NCBI GenBank assembly: GCA_034506175.1
Contig: JAPDQB010000006.1
Coordinates: forward strand, 93,112 to 157,111
Length of the DNA: 64,000 nt
Direction: 5' to 3'
Source: a candidate division KSB1 bacterium
GTDB taxonomy: Bacteria; Zhuqueibacterota; Zhuqueibacteria; Zhuqueibacterales; Zhuqueibacteraceae
This document shows positions 61,101-64,000 of this stretch, one piece after another. A program made the translations under genes and the position numbers. Numbering within the stretch: position 1 is the first letter of the stretch; the number at the start of each line of letters is the position of its first letter. A model generated the notes under the pieces. It was not told the origin of the DNA. It saw only the letters and a program-made list of their open reading frames with translations, and did not search any database.

Positions 61101-61563
61101 GCTGATTGTGAATCGCGAAGATAAAACATTCAAAGACGTGCAGCGGCAAAATCGCCTCGTGCGCAACCGCAGCGGCACGGTGGAGCTGTCGTATCGCCCG
61201 CGCACAGTGTGGGAATTGGCCGTCGAGGCCGGCGCGGCCTTTGATGAAGATCGCGCCGCGCCTGCCGTTGACGTGCGCGCGATTTCTTTGCGGCCGCGCT
61301 CGACGTACTCGTTTCGCGGCAAGGGGCGTCTCAGCGGCGAAATCGAGTGGGTGCAGGTGACGCTGACGCCGATGTTGCCCGCCCGGCCGTTGCCGTTTGA
61401 ATTGGCGAACGGAAACCGCCCCGGTCGCACGCTGCGCTGGAATTTCGCGCTCGAATATCGCGTGTCGACGAACATCAATCTTTTCGCATCGTATCTGGGC
61501 CGCAGCGAGCCGGCGCGACGGACGCTGCACGTGGGTAAAGTTGAAATGCGGGCCTTTTTTTAA
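58054..61563 (+). CDS. Very large exported barrel-like protein
   Basis: A protein of up to 1169 aa; ATGs at 58057 and 58060 are as likely as the TTG at 58054. A signal peptide ends around IAAQH. The mature chain is almost entirely predicted beta strand, with segments such as SLTRGVSVGTDQGLKV, TPIQPEGNTQTLSEIDKVFV and EATLGDFQIEYGGSEFSRYS near the start, and ends in a short strand finishing RAFF. A similar IQPEGNTQ motif occurs in large uncharacterised Bacteroidetes surface proteins as far as memory serves. The size and end suggest an outer-membrane barrel. It is next to the Omp85 gene, 14 bases away. Confidence 0.7.
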   Translation: MMMCKNFFWFSYSLRLTALLQTPPLSVGIIILSLATDIAAQHISSPRYPFSLVDRRLAFAVPVDSVTITLPDSFIIANSETLRLGKTILRRGGDYQIDYRRSQLHWRKMATASGDSLILTYRVLPISLPKQLAIFQLSQPAKTDSVLPISNLVTETRQDNLSPSRDGFGANLSKSGSLTRGVSVGTDQGLKVDSGLRLQLAGKLSDKTEVIASLTDQSTPIQPEGNTQTLSEIDKVFVQLKSERFEATLGDFQIEYGGSEFSRYSRKLQGAKIAVGNDEQPSNFQLQLSAAVSRGKFTTNQFNGIEGRQGPYQLQGDRGQIDILILAGTERVWIDGQLMTRGENNDYIIEYSNGQITFTRKRLITSDSRITVDFQFSDERFRRNLYSAQGLMTGFNEKVKWQTTLLREGDDRDNPLGFTLTPQDRDLLAAAGDGLAQRDGRRFVGRGKGNYIRIFAQGDSIWIYTGPDSSGDHEVRFSDLGEGRGDYAYRGFGNFAYVGKNNGRYAPVVLLTPAQRQELLDSRLEVAPWRGVAFINEFAVSQLDRNLYSNRDDGDNAGRAVLSTLRIEPQFTKLGRLNLQARFRKKDSRYRDIDRTDVVEFNRRWNLADEKIITAEEMIESSAVYSPSSGWNLRGGYGKLIRGSSSGRWETGMDFKRASLPELQYHLENITRREAAKTTDSKWRRQRGSAVYSFWKLKPQFGYEGEDRRETLADTASGFRFNSYTAGLEAQFWRRLKLAAAFNQRDDNARLRNGFARKATAYTQNYALTLERWKALAADISFTHRQRRLELPQPDRIRADLADVRIRFAPYQRAIDTDWQYQITNTQTAKQERVFIKGRQGEGNYRFDANLNEYIPDLFGDHVLRVIPSENFVPVVELRGRSNIRVNFANLFRFTSPAKEKKEDEAKGWKDYLKAVTTETFIRIEEKTSDPQVWEIYKLKLSRFQNSQHTQFGVQSLRQDVNLWENDRSRSLRYRLTALRELNNQFLGEGLSRRNQLRHELRVTLALSPKLSSQSELIVNREDKTFKDVQRQNRLVRNRSGTVELSYRPRTVWELAVEAGAAFDEDRAAPAVDVRAISLRPRSTYSFRGKGRLSGEIEWVQVTLTPMLPARPLPFELANGNRPGRTLRWNFALEYRVSTNINLFASYLGRSEPARRTLHVGKVEMRAFF

Positions 61564-61574
61564 TAAGCGGATTG

Positions 61575-61610
61575 AACATGAAACAAAAAAGCTTCTTGCG
61601 GAATAACATT
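61575..61610 (+). repeat. AACAAAAAAGCTTCTTGCGG repeat, copy 3
   Basis: ATGAAACAAAAAAGCTTCTT then GCGGAATAACATT. This copy supplies the start codon and first codons of the Omp85 gene. Other copies are at 27173-27205 and 47388-47420. Confidence 0.55.
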
Positions 61611-63380
61611 GATTATTTATCGCTTGGGTTATGGCATCGTAATTTTGTTATTGCATTTTTGGCCATGGGGTTTGCCCCAAGTTTTTTGAATGGGCAAACG
61701 TGGCCGGATTCTTCTCATGTGAAAATCATTTGGAAGGCCCGTGGCGACGTGACGGAAGGTGATTTGCGCCAACTCGACGGCTTGGGAAAAAATCGCGCGG
61801 TTCGAAGCAATGAATTTGAAACCTTGATTCACCGCGTCCTGAGTCGTTTGCAGCAGCGCGGTTTCTATTTGGCACAAATCGACAGCGTGACGATCAACTC
61901 GAAAACCGCAACGGTTCATTTGGACAGCCAGTCGAAAGTTCGCGTGGCTGCCGCGGTTAATGTCGTCGATTCGGTTTCGGCTTTTTCACTCGTGAACTGG
62001 CAACGCGAGCTGGACGGAACATACGACGAAACGAATTTGCGGCAACGGCTTTCCGAGCTTCTCGCCGAATTTGCGCGACGCGGTTATCCGCTGGCGCGTT
62101 TTCGTTTTGATTCAGTTGCCCTCGCGCGACGGGAAAAAGGTTTTTTGGCAACGTTGTATTTGCAATTTAATTCCGGCCCGGCGGTGCGCATCGATTCCAT
62201 TCTCATTCGCGGCAACAAAATAACCAGACATTCCGTGTTGGCGCGTGAGCTGCCGATTCAACGAGGCGGGCTTTTCAATTTTGACAAAGTGCAGGGCATT
62301 CCGGAGCGCTTGATGCGCTTGGGCTATTTGCAAGCCGTCGCGCCGCCGCAGCTCGCCATCGATGCGGCCGGGCGTTATCTGTTGGACATCGCCGTTGTCG
62401 AAGGCAATAGCAATTGGCTCAACGGCGTGGCGGGATATAATCCTGGTGATGGAAGCCAGAAGGGTTTTTTGACCGGCTTGATCGACGTCAAATTCGGCAA
62501 TCTGCTTGGCACCGGCCGGCAAATCAACGCGCGTTGGGAAAAACGCAGTCGCCAAACGCAAGAGCTGGCTCTGCGCTATCGCGAGCCGTGGATTGCCGGT
62601 TATCCGGCGCATCTTTCCGGCGGTTTTCAGCAGCTCATTCAAGATACGACTTACGTCGAGCGGCGCTGGGATTTTACCATGGAATTGCCGCTGGGCCAAA
62701 ATTTTTCCGCCGGCGGCCACATTGCCCGCGAAAGCATTGCGACGGATTCGCTGGCACAAATCCGTTTCAATTTGCCGCGCAGCAGCGTGAGCAGCGTCGG
62801 CGCTTCGTTGCGTTACGATTCCACCGACGATCCGATCAATCCGCGGCGCGGCGTTTTTTACATGACGACGGTTGAGACCGGCCGGAAAAACGCTGGTCAT
62901 GGCGCCAGTCGAAAAAAATTTTCGCGCGATAAAATTCTCGTTGATTTGCACTGGCTGCTGCCAACTTTTGGCCCCCACGTTTTGAGCTTCGCCGTGCATG
63001 GTCGACAGGTGACGAGCAACGCGCCGCCGGAAATTTTGGTGACGGATCAATTTCGTTTCGGCGGGGCAACGACGCTGCGCGGCTATCGCGAGGAACAATT
63101 TCGCGGCTCGCGGGTGGCGTGGAGCAACCTCGAATATCGCTATCTGCTTTCCCGCCGCACGCGAGCGTTTGTCTTTTTTGACGCCGCTTATTATTCCGGT
63201 TTTGAATACACCAGCGTTTCACCGCCGCGGCTCGAGGCGGTTGAAAACAGCGTTTATGCCTGGGGCTTCGGCAGCCGCGTCGACACGCCGCTGGGCATCA
63301 TCGGTGTGGATTATGGCCTCGGTCAGGGCGATCCGCTCACCAATGGAAAAGTACATATCAGCCTGGTGAATAGCTTTTGA
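61578..63380 (+). CDS. Omp85/BamA-family outer-membrane protein
   Basis: About 600 aa from the ATG at 61578 (a TTG at 61572 is just upstream). A signal region ends SFLNGQ. Two or three POTRA-like domains follow (GDLRQLDGLGKNRAVRSNEF, IRGNKITRHSVLARELPIQR), then a 16-strand barrel with the family motif FGGATTLRGYREEQFRG, the L6 loop equivalent of VRGF/Y. The C-terminal strand ends HISLVNSF with the terminal Phe recognised by Bam. It is probably a TamA-like or BamA-related insertase or transporter, perhaps serving the giant neighbour. Omp85 membership is firm; substrate is inferred. Confidence 0.9.
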   Translation: MKQKSFLRNNIDYLSLGLWHRNFVIAFLAMGFAPSFLNGQTWPDSSHVKIIWKARGDVTEGDLRQLDGLGKNRAVRSNEFETLIHRVLSRLQQRGFYLAQIDSVTINSKTATVHLDSQSKVRVAAAVNVVDSVSAFSLVNWQRELDGTYDETNLRQRLSELLAEFARRGYPLARFRFDSVALARREKGFLATLYLQFNSGPAVRIDSILIRGNKITRHSVLARELPIQRGGLFNFDKVQGIPERLMRLGYLQAVAPPQLAIDAAGRYLLDIAVVEGNSNWLNGVAGYNPGDGSQKGFLTGLIDVKFGNLLGTGRQINARWEKRSRQTQELALRYREPWIAGYPAHLSGGFQQLIQDTTYVERRWDFTMELPLGQNFSAGGHIARESIATDSLAQIRFNLPRSSVSSVGASLRYDSTDDPINPRRGVFYMTTVETGRKNAGHGASRKKFSRDKILVDLHWLLPTFGPHVLSFAVHGRQVTSNAPPEILVTDQFRFGGATTLRGYREEQFRGSRVAWSNLEYRYLLSRRTRAFVFFDAAYYSGFEYTSVSPPRLEAVENSVYAWGFGSRVDTPLGIIGVDYGLGQGDPLTNGKVHISLVNSF

Positions 63381-63387
63381 ACCTGAA

Positions 63388-63915
63388 TTAGAGGCTCTCA
63401 AGCCAGTTCAGCCATTCACGAAAATGCGGGCATTCTTGGCGCAAGACTTCCAGCCCAATGCGTTCGGTTATCAAAGGGCCATGAAGCGTTTTTTGATAAG
63501 CCGGCACAATTCTGTTGAGGCGCTTGGAAGGCGCGTTCTGGGGATCGTCATCGATGTCTTCGGGAGTTGGAAACGAGGTTCGAATGCTCATGAGCTTGTC
63601 TTTGGAATCTGGTTGATACACCGCCTTGGCCAGTTCATCGGGCTTTGCGAAGAGGAGCGCCTCAAATTCATGAATCATTAGATAGGCACGAAAGCGGGAA
63701 TCAGAAATCTGTTGTTCCCACGCTGTTTCAACATGACGCGCCCTCTCCAGCGATGATCTGTTTGGCCGCGTCGACATGCCTGGAAAATCCGGCGGCAAGC
63801 CGTAATAATCGATGAAGGTGGTGACAAACAAAGCTGCCGTATCGCCGAGAAGCCGCCGCAAATCGTTTTCCACTTGTATCCCCTCGGTGAACCCCGTCTT
63901 GCACCGAGGGGTCAA
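63388..63915 (-). pseudogene. Truncated DUF4276 protein
   Basis: Carries the C-terminal part of a DUF4276 domain: VENDLRRLLGDTAALFVTTF followed by IDYYGLPPDFPG, then FRAYLMIHEFEALLFAKPDE. The usual N-terminal segment (about 50-60 residues with the glutamate-rich VEGxTE motif) is missing. It is replaced upstream by a 10-base hairpin and then transposase-like sequence, so the gene appears cut by an insertion. The only upstream start in frame is a TTG. DUF4276 proteins resemble TOPRIM-like components of defence and AAA-ATPase systems. Confidence 0.75.
63880..63911. repeat. CCCCTCGGTG perfect inverted repeat
   Basis: CCCCTCGGTG (63880-63889) and CACCGAGGGG (63902-63911) form a perfect 10-base stem with a 12-base loop, located exactly at the breakpoint between the DUF4276 remnant and the transposase-like end. 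Confidence 0.65.
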
Positions 63916-63920
63916 ATGAT

Positions 63921-64000
63921 TTATATTTGAGATGGAGTTTTCCAGTTCTGTGGCAAAAGCTCGGCGACGCGCGAGATGGGATAATCAGCAATGCGGGTTA
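63921..64000 (-). CDS. Transposase-like C-terminus, partial
   Basis: The last 26 codons of a gene entering from the right edge, reading TRIADYPISRVAELLPQNWK then TPSQI and a stop. The ending resembles the short C-terminal element of IS66-type transposases (ELLPxNW). The rest is outside the window, so the assignment is tentative. Confidence 0.35.
   Translation of the reverse strand, partial: TRIADYPISRVAELLPQNWKTPSQI

Noticed and set aside
60094..61530. 478-codon open frame on the minus strand
   Set aside because: Shadow of the giant exported protein; Ala/Arg-rich with no motif.
1..64000. CRISPR arrays and tRNA or rRNA genes
   Set aside because: No regularly spaced identical repeats and no tRNA-like T-arm or rRNA motif were found on either strand by eye.

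Overview
The window looks like chromosome from an uncultured member of the FCB (Fibrobacteres-Chlorobi-Bacteroidetes) superphylum, closest in style to candidate division KSB1, Calditrichota or Ignavibacteria. Two secreted peptidases end in the YPNPFNP-type C-terminal sorting domain typical of those groups. There are many outer-membrane barrels and exported TPR proteins, base composition is moderately GC-rich, and intergenic regions carry short degenerate inverted repeats. The lineage is inferred from gene content only. No tRNA, rRNA or CRISPR array was seen.

Layout. 1-3.5 kb (+): end of ileS, a DksA/TraR zinc-finger protein, lspA and an rluD-type pseudouridine synthase, then a decayed second lspA. 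4-16.9 kb (-): M14 carboxypeptidase, pyrK, TPR lipoprotein, sirtuin, DUF1992 protein, a frameshifted aspartic protease with its small partner, a Gx-transporter/NusG-II pair, a barrel-TPR fusion, and a membrane adenylate cyclase. 17-19.8 kb (+): polA. 19.9-20.7 kb: a toxin-antitoxin-like pair. 20.8-27.8 kb (+): an RsbU-like phosphatase, RsbW-like kinase and STAS protein directly coupled to mlaE, mlaF, mlaD and an auxiliary lipoprotein, with two small accessory gene pairs embedded between the mla genes. 27.8-29.4 kb: a possible structured RNA, a Uma2 nuclease and a fossil ECF sigma/anti-sigma operon. 29.7-36.6 kb (+): exported and membrane proteins including an M30-like metallopeptidase. 36.7-44.9 kb (-): NUDIX hydrolase, cell-wall amidase, YkvA-like protein, Rsm22-like methyltransferase, a barrel-linked M1 peptidase homologue lacking its zinc site, and an MFS transporter. 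45-52.4 kb (+): a TetR regulator and a complete TolC/HlyD/two-ATPase/two-permease export operon resembling YbhGFSR. 52.4-56.5 kb (-): rsgA, fumC, an AlbA-domain gene and a stranded copy of the fumC 5' end. 57-63.4 kb (+): NHL protein, a very large exported protein and an Omp85 protein. The right edge holds a truncated DUF4276 gene next to what looks like the end of a transposase gene.

How the genes work together. The most interesting unit is 20.8-27.8 kb. A PP2C phosphatase, an anti-sigma-type kinase and a STAS antagonist are arranged as in sigma-factor partner switching, but no sigma factor follows. The STAS gene overlaps mlaE by four bases, and MlaB of the E. coli Mla transporter is itself a STAS protein. 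A phosphorylation switch acting on a phospholipid transporter is therefore a reasonable hypothesis. The efflux operon has good promoters and strong palindromic operator candidates, both for its TetR gene and in front of tolC.

A second theme is gene decay and repeats. Short repeat families sit at gene junctions and run into the 5' coding ends of several exported proteins, where they encode part of the signal peptide. Several small accessory genes (aspartic protease, DUF2283, DUF4160) each carry one apparent frameshift. lspA, fumC and an ECF sigma gene have left fragments behind.
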